From: Phycisphaerales bacterium UBA2421
GTDB lineage: Bacteria; Planctomycetota; Phycisphaerae; Tepidisphaerales; Tepidisphaeraceae
DNA: 64,000 nucleotides
NCBI GenBank assembly: GCA_002343075.1
Contig: DDRH01000044.1
Span: forward strand, 108,690-172,689
Direction: 5' to 3'
Shown: piece by piece, positions 43,200 through 51,605 of the stretch
Numbering within the stretch: the stretch's first letter is position 1
How the letters are laid out: every line of letters begins with the position of its first letter
Notes under the pieces: generated by a model
Seen by the model: only the letters and a program-made list of their open reading frames with translations
What the model was told of the DNA's origin: nothing
The model's database searches: none
Program-made: the position numbers and the translations under genes

Positions 43200-46151
43200 T
43201 CATGCGGTTGCCAGCCGAGCGCCGCCGGTGTTCGACTCGCGGGCGGCGAACACGGCTTGTGCCGATGCGGTGTTGCTCATGTTCTTCAGCACGAGAGTCA
43301 CCGTCTGCCGGCCTGCGGCTTTCTGTGCCTGGATGTACGCGGTTAAGTCCAGTTCGTACGTCCGGCGGGTTGTGTCGCGCACTTTGACAGATCCGAGTGG
43401 TGTTGCTCTTTCGCGCGGGCGATTGTTCCAGGTCAGGCCTGTTTCGGTCCAGTTGTCGTCGGCATCAAACACGCCCACCGACAACCCGTTGGTCACACTT
43501 TCACTCAGCCGGGCAGACAGCTTGAGCATCACACTACTGAAGCTGCCAATTGAGGAGAGATCAAACTTCAGGTAGGCGCGCCGGTTTAAGCCGCTCACGC
43601 CCGACTGCACCGCAAGCTCGTCGCCGGTGCCATAGTTCGTGTTGCCCTTTGCATCGCGGACATACGCGTCGGCGACAGTGTTTATCTCGCCGGAAACAGG
43701 CGGCGAAACGGTTGATCCGCCGACCACCAGTAACTGCGGCTGATTCGCCGTTGCTTCGCGTGCGTTAAAACCAGCGAACGGGCTGCTGGTGCTCGATTGT
43801 GCCAAGGCGAAACTGACCGCGCCCGCGCCCGCGGCACGGGCAGTCTTGACCGCTGCGGTCACATCAAACTCGTACCACCGCCCGACCAGATCAGCGACCG
43901 TGGTCGCGGCAATCGCCGTGGCTCCCAAGGTGGGGCGATTGTTGAACGTGATTGTGTTCTCGCTCCAGTTATTGCTCACGCTATAAGCACGGGTCTCGAC
44001 GATTTCGCCGTTCCCGCTGAGGTTGCCGAACAGCCTGAGCTTTGCTGTGCCAACCGCACTAAACGATGACACGTCAAACTTAAGGTAGCTAAGCCGCGTT
44101 CTGCCGAGATCGAGCGATTGCTTATTCTCCAAGATCGCCGAGCTACCAAAATTGCTGGTTGCGCCATCGCCGTCGCGCACAAAGGCATCGGCGGTGGCGC
44201 CGACGAACCGGCCCGCAGAACCATCAGTCACCTGTGTGTAGTTGGCAGTGTAAGTTGCATCCGCGGTCGCCGCGATACTTCGCGTGGCCGCCCCGCCCAT
44301 CGACCAAATACTAAATTTGTAGACTTTTCCATCCACCCATTGCGGGGACGGCGCGAAGAGATTCTGAGTCCCGGCGACCATCGACTGCGGAGCCGAAGTC
44401 GACTCCCAAAGGCTGTTTAACCCAACTGCCAAGCCCGGGACGTTGCTTTTGACAGCAATCTTCACCGATTGCGGCCGAATCTCAGTGGACTTGACGCTTG
44501 TCTGCCCGCTGGAGTCGGTCACTTTCAGTTCGATGACGTACTTCTGGTCAATTGCGCGTTGAAACGCCGCAGGGATGGTAAAACTGCCACTTCTGATGCC
44601 ATTGAAAGTCAGCGGCGCCGCGACCAGGCCGTTGCGTATGGGGGTGATGATCCAGTTAAAGCGGTTTGCCGGAAGCGCGCCATCTTCGGCGTCGGTTGCG
44701 ATGCCGGAGAAACTGATTGTCTGCCCGGCGCCGTAGCGCGTTGAGCCGGTTGGCGCTGAAATCGTCGCGACGGGCGCCGCGCCCGCGGCGGTGTTGTTCA
44801 GCTTGCCGCTGATGGTGATCCAGGAATACGCCGGCGATTGGAATGTCAGCCGCCCGTTTACCGGCGTAAACGTACCGATTTGCCTGCCGAGGTCGTTTTC
44901 CGTGTTGCGAACGAAGGTCAGCGGCGTGTTGGGCAGGCCTGTGAGCGTCACGCTCTCTCCGCTCGTGCCCACCGATCCGCCGTTGAATACCTGTGCGAAA
45001 AACTTGTTGTTGGCAGCATCCCTGGTTGCCAGGGTCTTGATCGCGCCCGTGTTGTTCGGCGACACCTTTACCATCTGCGCGCCCGGCTTCACATGATCAT
45101 GAAACGGCTTGACCGCATAATACGGCGGCTTGGGCGCAAATGTCTGCGCATCGACAAGCGTGAAATCGTTGGCGAATTGCCACCAAAGAATCACATTGGC
45201 CTTGGTGACACTGAGGGCGCGCCAATAGGCCAGTGCCGTGTCGTGGGCCCGCGCATAGGCGTTCATCGTTCCCAGGTTGGGAACATATGCATCGGTGCCG
45301 AACTCGGTTACCCACACTTCTTTTCCGTAGCGCCCTGCTTCGACGGCCCACTGCGACAATGCCGAGTCATTGATCGAATAAAAACTCCACGAGTGATACG
45401 CCACCGGCCCGAGGTATTGGCGAATATCCGGGTTTTCCAGGAGCGGCTTGGTGTGCGAATTGAGCGTGTGCACACCGTCATCGCCGAAAAACCACTTCAC
45501 ATACCCCAACCCCTTGCCGGCCATGTAAGGCCCGGCGGTTCTGAGGAAGTTGGTAAAGATGAGCTGGTTAAAGCGGGCATTGTACCCGCCGTTGCCTTCG
45601 TTGATGCTGATGAAGTCCACCTTCACGCCATATTGCTCGCGGGCGTGGTTGAGCCAGTGGCTGATCGATTCGGCCAGTTCTGCCTCAAACCCGGGCTTGA
45701 GTTCGCGCTTGCTGTGGGCTTCGGGGTTGCTGACCATCCAATCGGGCAAATCAAACACACTTGCGATAACCGGCACGCCCTTTTGAGTGTATTCGCGCAT
45801 TAACTCGAAATTCTGCCGGATTCCCCCAAGGTCGGGAAAGCCGGCGGCGCGGACGACGTTTGGGTCGGCGTTGTCGTTGGTCGGTTCCCAGGTCTTAATG
45901 TTGATCGCGACACGCAGCATGCCGACATCGAAGTTATTTAGATGATAGTTGGTGGTGGCGTCGCGCACCGGGTCGTTCGGCCAGGGGTTGCGGGCATTCT
46001 TGGCGGTGTTGGCCCCAATAGCGCGAATGGTCTGCAGCGGGGTGTTGAGATCGATGCTTACCGTTTGCGCCAGCAGTTGACGCTGTTCCAGCGGTTCGAC
46101 CATCCACCCTCCGGCACGGCGGGCACGATCAGAGCTTGGTGACTGCAACAT
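43200..46151 (-). CDS. LEPR-XLL glycoside hydrolase-like protein (clan GH-A, GH30/39-like) with DNRLRE domains
   Basis: 983 residues. The ATG at 46151 has AGGAGG five bases upstream. VEPLEQRQLLAQ at about residues 18-29 is the LEPR-XLL motif. A TIM-barrel-like domain follows (about 33-380): FISINEGNGG offers an acid/base Glu and WVTEFGTDAY a nucleophile Glu, as in GH30/GH39-like enzymes. Then come a beta-sandwich closing that domain (to about 445), a PKD/cadherin-like segment (about 450-560), and two DNRLRE (CBM96-like) modules (about 645-800 and 815-975) with the SFLKFDVSS-like YLKFDVSS and YLKFDLSS signatures. Likely a secreted polysaccharide hydrolase; the exact family needs a profile search. 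Confidence 0.8.
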   Translation of the reverse strand: MLQSPSSDRARRAGGWMVEPLEQRQLLAQTVSIDLNTPLQTIRAIGANTAKNARNPWPNDPVRDATTNYHLNNFDVGMLRVAINIKTWEPTNDNADPNVVRAAGFPDLGGIRQNFELMREYTQKGVPVIASVFDLPDWMVSNPEAHSKRELKPGFEAELAESISHWLNHAREQYGVKVDFISINEGNGGYNARFNQLIFTNFLRTAGPYMAGKGLGYVKWFFGDDGVHTLNSHTKPLLENPDIRQYLGPVAYHSWSFYSINDSALSQWAVEAGRYGKEVWVTEFGTDAYVPNLGTMNAYARAHDTALAYWRALSVTKANVILWWQFANDFTLVDAQTFAPKPPYYAVKPFHDHVKPGAQMVKVSPNNTGAIKTLATRDAANNKFFAQVFNGGSVGTSGESVTLTGLPNTPLTFVRNTENDLGRQIGTFTPVNGRLTFQSPAYSWITISGKLNNTAAGAAPVATISAPTGSTRYGAGQTISFSGIATDAEDGALPANRFNWIITPIRNGLVAAPLTFNGIRSGSFTIPAAFQRAIDQKYVIELKVTDSSGQTSVKSTEIRPQSVKIAVKSNVPGLAVGLNSLWESTSAPQSMVAGTQNLFAPSPQWVDGKVYKFSIWSMGGAATRSIAATADATYTANYTQVTDGSAGRFVGATADAFVRDGDGATSNFGSSAILENKQSLDLGRTRLSYLKFDVSSFSAVGTAKLRLFGNLSGNGEIVETRAYSVSNNWSENTITFNNRPTLGATAIAATTVADLVGRWYEFDVTAAVKTARAAGAGAVSFALAQSSTSSPFAGFNAREATANQPQLLVVGGSTVSPPVSGEINTVADAYVRDAKGNTNYGTGDELAVQSGVSGLNRRAYLKFDLSSIGSFSSVMLKLSARLSESVTNGLSVGVFDADDNWTETGLTWNNRPRERATPLGSVKVRDTTRRTYELDLTAYIQAQKAAGRQTVTLVLKNMSNTASAQAVFAARESNTGGARLATA

Positions 46152-46537
46152 TCTGCCTCCTGTTATTCGATTCCAGCGAATTCAGGCACGGCAAAGAAGG
46201 TGTGTGAACTCGCATCGCCTTGTTGGATCCATCCGTAAGACTGCCGCTTTCGCTGGAGCGGCCACGTATGATTCTACAGGAACTTAGACTGGCCGCCCAA
46301 TTCCCCGCGCGGCAGGTGTACGCAGGGTGCGATCGATCTGGAAACGATGTGCCGTAGGCGAAATCACGCCGTCTCGCATCCAGCCCGCTATTCAAAGTGC
46401 TCGATCGAGGGAAGAACGACGCATCCCAGTGGCACTAAGTTTCGTCTTGACTAAACCGGTTGATTGCTGAAGAAACTAACGTTGAACGCGTTGGTTTGGG
46501 GGATTGGGTTCGAGTTTCGCTTTAGGAGAAGATCGAA
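46152..46537. other. 386-bp intergenic region without recognised gene
   Basis: Divergent region between the hydrolase-like gene and the GT-C gene. Short frames here have no family resemblance. A TGGCAC at 46430 resembles half of a sigma-54 site but the -12 part does not match. The AGGAGA ribosome site of the GT-C gene is at its right end. Confidence 0.6.
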
Positions 46538-48535
46538 ATGACGGTCGTCGATTCGCCGGTAGGAGTTTATGAAGCCGACGCACCGTCCGCCGGGGTGAGC
46601 GGGGAAGCCGTTGTGCAACCTGAGTCGATAGGCGGACTTGCGCTCGCAGCAGTGCCGCTGCCCGAACGCCAGTTGCTGGTTGATCTTGACGAACCGGTGT
46701 GGAAGTCGCGCGCCTATCTGCTCGTTAGCATCATCATTGCTTGCGCCTATCTCTGGACGATGCTGGGGTTCTGGGCACCGGCGCATCCCGGCGTCGATCA
46801 GAATGGCTATCTTGTCGGCGGGCGCGTTTTTGCAGAAACTTTCTCGACCGGCGTGATGCCGGCCAATCCGTTTCAGTATTTCGGTGCGATGTGGGTGATG
46901 ACGCCAGAGGGCTGGCTTTATCCGAAATATCCGCTGGGCATTCCCATCCTCACCGCGGCGTGTTTTTGGTTGGGGGGGAATGCGTATGGGCCGATCCTCA
47001 CCTACCTCATCTCCCCCATTTGCGCCGCCGCGGCGCTGGTGGCGATGTTTTTGCTGACTCGCCAAGTCGCCGGCAGTTTCTTCGGCCTGATCGGCCAGCT
47101 ACTGCTGGCGACCAACGCCATTTTTCTCACACAGACCAATAACCCGTGGTCACACATGCCCGATGTCGCTTTTGTGCTATGGGGCATGGTGTTTCTCGTC
47201 TGGTGGTGGCGCTTTGACGGACTGTGGCGCGGCGCGATCGCCGGGCTGCTGCTCGGATTTTCAGTGCTGATTCGGTACACCGAAGGATTGCTCTTGATCC
47301 CGATGGCGGTCGTCGCGCTGAGTAAGCTTCGGTGGCGATCGCCCCAGAGCTACCTGCGGTGCGCCACGCCGTTTGTGGCATGGCTGGCACCGGTGGTTTA
47401 TCTACTGGTCTTTAACAAGCTGGCGATGGGAACGCTCACCGGCTACGACACCACCAACGAAAGCACCGGCTTTGAGGTCAGTACGCTGACCGAAAAATGG
47501 CGCACTTCTTTGTCGCAGCTCTATCAGCTTGGCGCGTTCTTCATCCTGCCGATGGGTCTCCTGGGGTTAATTCTCATCTTTGTTCGTTCCTGGCGCATGG
47601 GGCTGTTGCTGTTGGGCTGGTTTCTGCCCGGGGTGATGATTTACAGCGCTTACTACTGGGGCGGCGAACGCATGGGCATGGGGTTTTTGCGGTTTTTTCT
47701 CTCGCTGATTCCTCCATTGTTGATTGCGGCGTGTTGGCTGTTCAGTCGTCTTAGCGCCACAGGCATTGACCGTGACGCACTGACGGGCTGGCGCGCCCGA
47801 GCCGCTGCGGCGGTGGCACCGGTTGCGGTTGGCGTGATCGTCGTCGTCGCAGGGGCGGCGAGCCTGCGCGAGTCGCTCACAGGTATCACCAATGATTTTG
47901 TTAACGCCAGTAACCTTTCCACCGCGGCAAGCATTGTGCGATTGCATACGAGGCAGTCGGCACCGGAAAGCGTCATCCTGTTCGCCGAGGCGGGACGCGG
48001 GCCAAGCGGGTGGGCTAATTACCTGCAGTTTGCGACCGGGTTTGAGCTGTATGCGCACGACGCGTTTTCCCCCAATCCGCGGCAGCTTCTGGGCGGCCGC
48101 GGCGGCAACGACTCCGATCAACCCAACCCCGTGCAGCCGCTCCGGCGGGAGGCGGCCCAGAAGGCGTACGCAAAGTACAACGACGCCCAACTCATCGAAC
48201 AGCAGAATCTTCTGATGAATCGCGCGTTTACAGAGGGCCGCCGAGTGCTGCTGCTTCTGCCAGCAAGCGAGGCGACGAGGTTCACCAAGCGGTTTGTGCA
48301 GGACCGACCGTATCAGCAAGTCACGCTCGCCACTTGGCGTGACCCCGTTCGCTCAGCCGACATCTACACACCGGCGCAGGACCAGACAACGCGCCAGCGG
48401 CAACGCGGCCAGCCCGGCGGCGCGGTTGGCGCGCTGCTTGGAGGACCTCAACAGGGAGGACCTCCACAGGGCGGGCCCCCCGGCGGCGGGAGCGCGCCGC
48501 GCGACATGCAACTCATCGAAATCAAGCGAAAGTAG
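46538..48535 (+). CDS. GT-C family integral membrane glycosyltransferase
   Basis: 665 residues; AGGAGA lies eight bases before the ATG. A cytoplasmic N-terminus of about 55 residues is followed by 11-12 predicted helices. The first periplasmic loop after helix 1 has GVDQNGYLVGGRVFAE, and the region PEGWLYPKYPLGIPIL resembles the acidic-loop region of PMT/ArnT-type transferases that use polyprenyl-phosphate sugars. The C-terminal tail is Gly/Pro/Gln-rich (QGGPPQGGPPGGG). It probably adds a sugar to a lipid, protein or polysaccharide on the outer face of the cytoplasmic membrane. The acceptor is unknown. It converges on the glycoside hydrolase gene with only 14 bp between stops. Confidence 0.8.
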   Translation: MTVVDSPVGVYEADAPSAGVSGEAVVQPESIGGLALAAVPLPERQLLVDLDEPVWKSRAYLLVSIIIACAYLWTMLGFWAPAHPGVDQNGYLVGGRVFAETFSTGVMPANPFQYFGAMWVMTPEGWLYPKYPLGIPILTAACFWLGGNAYGPILTYLISPICAAAALVAMFLLTRQVAGSFFGLIGQLLLATNAIFLTQTNNPWSHMPDVAFVLWGMVFLVWWWRFDGLWRGAIAGLLLGFSVLIRYTEGLLLIPMAVVALSKLRWRSPQSYLRCATPFVAWLAPVVYLLVFNKLAMGTLTGYDTTNESTGFEVSTLTEKWRTSLSQLYQLGAFFILPMGLLGLILIFVRSWRMGLLLLGWFLPGVMIYSAYYWGGERMGMGFLRFFLSLIPPLLIAACWLFSRLSATGIDRDALTGWRARAAAAVAPVAVGVIVVVAGAASLRESLTGITNDFVNASNLSTAASIVRLHTRQSAPESVILFAEAGRGPSGWANYLQFATGFELYAHDAFSPNPRQLLGGRGGNDSDQPNPVQPLRREAAQKAYAKYNDAQLIEQQNLLMNRAFTEGRRVLLLLPASEATRFTKRFVQDRPYQQVTLATWRDPVRSADIYTPAQDQTTRQRQRGQPGGAVGALLGGPQQGGPPQGGPPGGGSAPRDMQLIEIKRK

Positions 48536-48549
48536 ACCACACAACTGAT

Positions 48550-51186
48550 TCACCGCTCAATCAGGTAGTACATCACATCGCGCGATAGAGAAATCACACC
48601 GCCGTTGTGTGGTACCGGCGCGCTCACCCGTCCATTGATATCAAGCGCTTGCACACGCTGCGGCGCGGGCCTAAGCGTCACGCTTCCTTCAATCATTTTC
48701 ACGACAATCGGAGGTTCGCCCAGTGATACGATCGTTTTCTGCTTCTCGCCCGTGGTTTCGTAACCGTAGTTTTTTTGTTCGGTCATCACCTGCAGCAAAA
48801 TCTTGTTGGATGTGGCTATCGGTGCATCATCAAGGCTGACAAGCCAGACTGCGGCAAACTCATTCTTTAAGTCGATCGTAACGTCGGAGAGCGCAACCGG
48901 GCCATTCGCGCTGACGAAGCCGCATGCCGCTTGAACCCGCGGGGTGTCGATGGTGACGATGCCCTTACCGTAATTCCAGTTCAATTCATTGGTTACACTC
49001 CGAATGGTCCGGGCTTCGGCATCGATGAGCGTGGATAAATCTGCAATGCGCGACGCGCCGGCATCGGGCGCGATGGTCACCTCCACCCGGCCGGCTGCGG
49101 GGGCGCGCGGGTCGAGTTGTTCGAGCGCATCGACGACGACAGTCGCGCCAGCGGGAATGTCGGCGGCACGCAGCGCGTCCAGATTTCCGGCGGTGTTTGC
49201 CGGCATGCCCTTGAGCGCACGGATGTGTTCCGGGGAAAGACTGATCTGCGCGATCGGCTCGCTCTGCCGAATCATCCCGCGGCGATATGCCAGCGCCGCT
49301 GCGGGAAACTGCCCCAGCCCGGTAGGCGTTTGAAGGCAGAATTTCGCCGGAGTCGAATCCCAACCCGGGCTGAGCAATGTGAAGAACATGAACCCATCCG
49401 TGCCCTGCAAACTCCCATAGGCCGCGGCGAGCAAGGGCATTTCGGCGGAAAATCGATTCGGGTGTGGCCAGTTGACTTCACTCACCACCGACGGCTTTCC
49501 GTTGTACTGGAAGTCAAAAAACGGCGTGTTAAATGAATATTTTCCAGCTTCGCCAGTCGGTTCCTGCCGATCAAACCGTGTAGCAGAGCGATCGAAGTAG
49601 CGGTCGCCGCGATCAATCGCGAAGCTGGCGCGCGGGCCTTGGTGCTTCCCCTCATAGTAGCCGTGATGATCCATCACGTCGGCGACTGTGTTACTGAACT
49701 TGTCGAGCGGTCCGAGTACCCGCGCGTCGGCGGTCACCCAGTTGCTCGCGACCGTTAAACCGTTGTAGCCACAGTCGTTACGCAAGAACGCCTGCGTCGA
49801 CTCGAAGAATGATTGCTGCTTGAACGCAAGAAAGGCGGCTGTGTCTTGCGCACGCGCGTCCTTCCGCTGTGCGATGTCGTACGCAGAGAGGACGCCGACC
49901 CGCCCGGCGGCGAAATCGTCACCGCGGACTGCTCCAGCGGGCCACTTCTTTCGTGCGGAGTCGACTGTGCCATACTCTTCAACCAGCCAGTTAAAGAACT
50001 GCGCCTGCAGCTTCGCCATCGCCGCCGCCGGCACGCGGTCGTAGGGCTTGAACGTGTGAAAGAACAGCGAGTCTTCATTCACCATCTCCACAATCGCGAC
50101 CGCCGGATCAATCCCGAGCGGTTGGCCGTGAGGATTGTGGCGGGTGAGCAGTTCCTTGAACCACGACCGATAGACTCGTTGAAACTGCTCGTCAAAGAAA
50201 ACGAGGCCAAAAGGGTGTCCGCTGTTGTAGTCGCCATACCCGTCTTCATTGGCAAGCTTGATCCACAGCGGAAAGTAGATGCTGATGGCGGTGTAGATTC
50301 CCTGCGATTTCATCGCCGCAGTAAAGTTCTGTATGCGTTCGATCGCCTTGACATCAGGCCCGTGTTGATCGCCGGCTGGCATGTGAACGCGCACGAGGTT
50401 GACACCTCGTTTCGCGAGTGTCTTCGCGAGCCGGTCGAGAGTGGCGCGATCGAGGCCGACGACATCGGGCCGGGCATTGGCTCCCCAGAATCGAATGGTT
50501 TCGCCGGTTGATTCGTGGATTAGTTTCTCGCCGCGCGCAATCAACCGCCCCTTTTCTCCCGCGAACGCTTCATTGAGAAACCGCAGATCGATTGAGGAAG
50601 GCTCGAATGTGTCGTCGTCTGGCTCAAAGGCAAACCAGCCATCGGGCGCGCGGTTCAGCTTTTCGCCGGGCCTGAGCAGGCCGCGCGGCGTAAACGGGCG
50701 GCTGGTGATCACAAAGCAATCGAACGCCGCAGGGCCGGAATTGTCCGCGAGTTCGATCCGCAGCGTGTGCTCGCCGGGGGATAGATCGATGCTGCCGAGG
50801 CCGACCCAATTGGCCTCGACGTTTTTTCTGAGTTCGACCCGATCGAGCAGGGCCACGGTCTTATCGACGGTTCGCACTTCCCCGTCGTCGATTTGCCAGC
50901 GAAACGGGCCGTGTTTCCAGAATTTCCGGGCGAAGATCTGAAATGTCCCGGCTTGGGCGGTTTTGAAGCGATACTCCGCAAAGACCGGCTGTTCTCGCCG
51001 GCCATCGATGCCGATCCAGGCCCCGCCGCTTAGGTTGGCGCGCTCCTGAGGGCTGGCTGGCGCAAATGGGTGGCGATCGGGGAAGTTGCTGGCGAATGGG
51101 CGTTCGGCTTCGATCCAGCTTAGTTCGGCGCGGGTGGTGCCGGAAAAGCCCGCCGTGACGATGAAAATGATGAGCCATCGGACCAT
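48550..51186 (-). CDS. Secreted clan GH-A glycoside hydrolase (cellulase/beta-galactosidase-like)
   Basis: 878 residues from the ATG at 51186, which starts a signal peptide (LIIFIVTAGFSGTTRA). A longer frame overlaps the divergent ArsR gene and is rejected. Domains: a CBM6/35-like beta-sandwich (about 22-162), a linker, a TIM barrel (about 200-640), and beta-rich C-terminal domains. The barrel has the NE motif in IVEMVNEDSLF (Glu371, acid/base), and SVVSEVNWPHP with Glu570 as probable nucleophile. RFWGANARPDVVG before the barrel is typical of GH-A members of this type. Likely breaks down a plant or algal polysaccharide. The exact family is not certain. Confidence 0.85.
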   Translation of the reverse strand: MVRWLIIFIVTAGFSGTTRAELSWIEAERPFASNFPDRHPFAPASPQERANLSGGAWIGIDGRREQPVFAEYRFKTAQAGTFQIFARKFWKHGPFRWQIDDGEVRTVDKTVALLDRVELRKNVEANWVGLGSIDLSPGEHTLRIELADNSGPAAFDCFVITSRPFTPRGLLRPGEKLNRAPDGWFAFEPDDDTFEPSSIDLRFLNEAFAGEKGRLIARGEKLIHESTGETIRFWGANARPDVVGLDRATLDRLAKTLAKRGVNLVRVHMPAGDQHGPDVKAIERIQNFTAAMKSQGIYTAISIYFPLWIKLANEDGYGDYNSGHPFGLVFFDEQFQRVYRSWFKELLTRHNPHGQPLGIDPAVAIVEMVNEDSLFFHTFKPYDRVPAAAMAKLQAQFFNWLVEEYGTVDSARKKWPAGAVRGDDFAAGRVGVLSAYDIAQRKDARAQDTAAFLAFKQQSFFESTQAFLRNDCGYNGLTVASNWVTADARVLGPLDKFSNTVADVMDHHGYYEGKHQGPRASFAIDRGDRYFDRSATRFDRQEPTGEAGKYSFNTPFFDFQYNGKPSVVSEVNWPHPNRFSAEMPLLAAAYGSLQGTDGFMFFTLLSPGWDSTPAKFCLQTPTGLGQFPAAALAYRRGMIRQSEPIAQISLSPEHIRALKGMPANTAGNLDALRAADIPAGATVVVDALEQLDPRAPAAGRVEVTIAPDAGASRIADLSTLIDAEARTIRSVTNELNWNYGKGIVTIDTPRVQAACGFVSANGPVALSDVTIDLKNEFAAVWLVSLDDAPIATSNKILLQVMTEQKNYGYETTGEKQKTIVSLGEPPIVVKMIEGSVTLRPAPQRVQALDINGRVSAPVPHNGGVISLSRDVMYYLIER

Positions 51187-51256
51187 GGCGGCATGATAGT
51201 CGCCGGTGCCGGGTGCGCCTTGAACTTGTATGAAGAATTGAGAATACTCAGATGCG

Positions 51257-51586
51257 ATGTCGGATGATGAGGACGATAGTTTCTCGCTTGTGCTCGGCGC
51301 GCTGGCCAACCCCACGCGGCGGGCGATTGTGGAACAACTCCTCGATACATCGTGCGCCGTAAGCGAACTGAAGCTCCCGCGGAAGATCAGCGCATCGACC
51401 CTCAGTAAGCATCTCACCGTGCTGGCCGAAGCTGGCCTGCTCACCCAACATGCCTCGGGCCGCAAGCGCATTTGCCGGGTGCAGAAAGTTCCCTTGAAAC
51501 AACTCGGAAGCTGGCTGGAAACGCATCGGCGGTCGATCTATAGCCAGCGGGCGTCGCTGGAACGATTTTTTGGGGTGAATCCGTAA
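51257..51586 (+). CDS. ArsR-family winged-helix regulator
   Basis: 109 residues. LGALANPTRRAIVEQLLDTSCAVSEL, of which ALANPTRRAIVEQL is the family opening, leads to the recognition helix (SASTLSKHLTVLAEAGLL) and the wing (HASGRKRICRV). The metal site ELCVCDL of arsenic/cadmium sensors is absent (TSCAVSEL has one Cys), so it is probably not an arsenic sensor despite the island at 24-31 kb. It is divergent from the glycoside hydrolase gene, with 70 bp between the starts, and may control it. It converges on the glycosyltransferase gene. Confidence 0.88.
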   Translation: MSDDEDDSFSLVLGALANPTRRAIVEQLLDTSCAVSELKLPRKISASTLSKHLTVLAEAGLLTQHASGRKRICRVQKVPLKQLGSWLETHRRSIYSQRASLERFFGVNP

Positions 51587-51605
51587 CGGACAGTCTGGGG
51601 GCGGT

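Noticed and set aside
46129..46395. An 88-codon frame upstream of the large hydrolase-like gene
   Set aside because: No family resemblance, it overlaps the start and ribosome site of the 46151 gene, and it has no site of its own.
46430..46445. Sigma-54-like site before the GT-C gene
   Set aside because: TGGCAC is present but the -12 half reads TTTCG instead of TTGC, so the promoter is not supported.
51187..51471. N-terminal extension of the GH-A hydrolase
   Set aside because: It overlaps the divergent ArsR gene and lies before a clear signal peptide starting at 51186.
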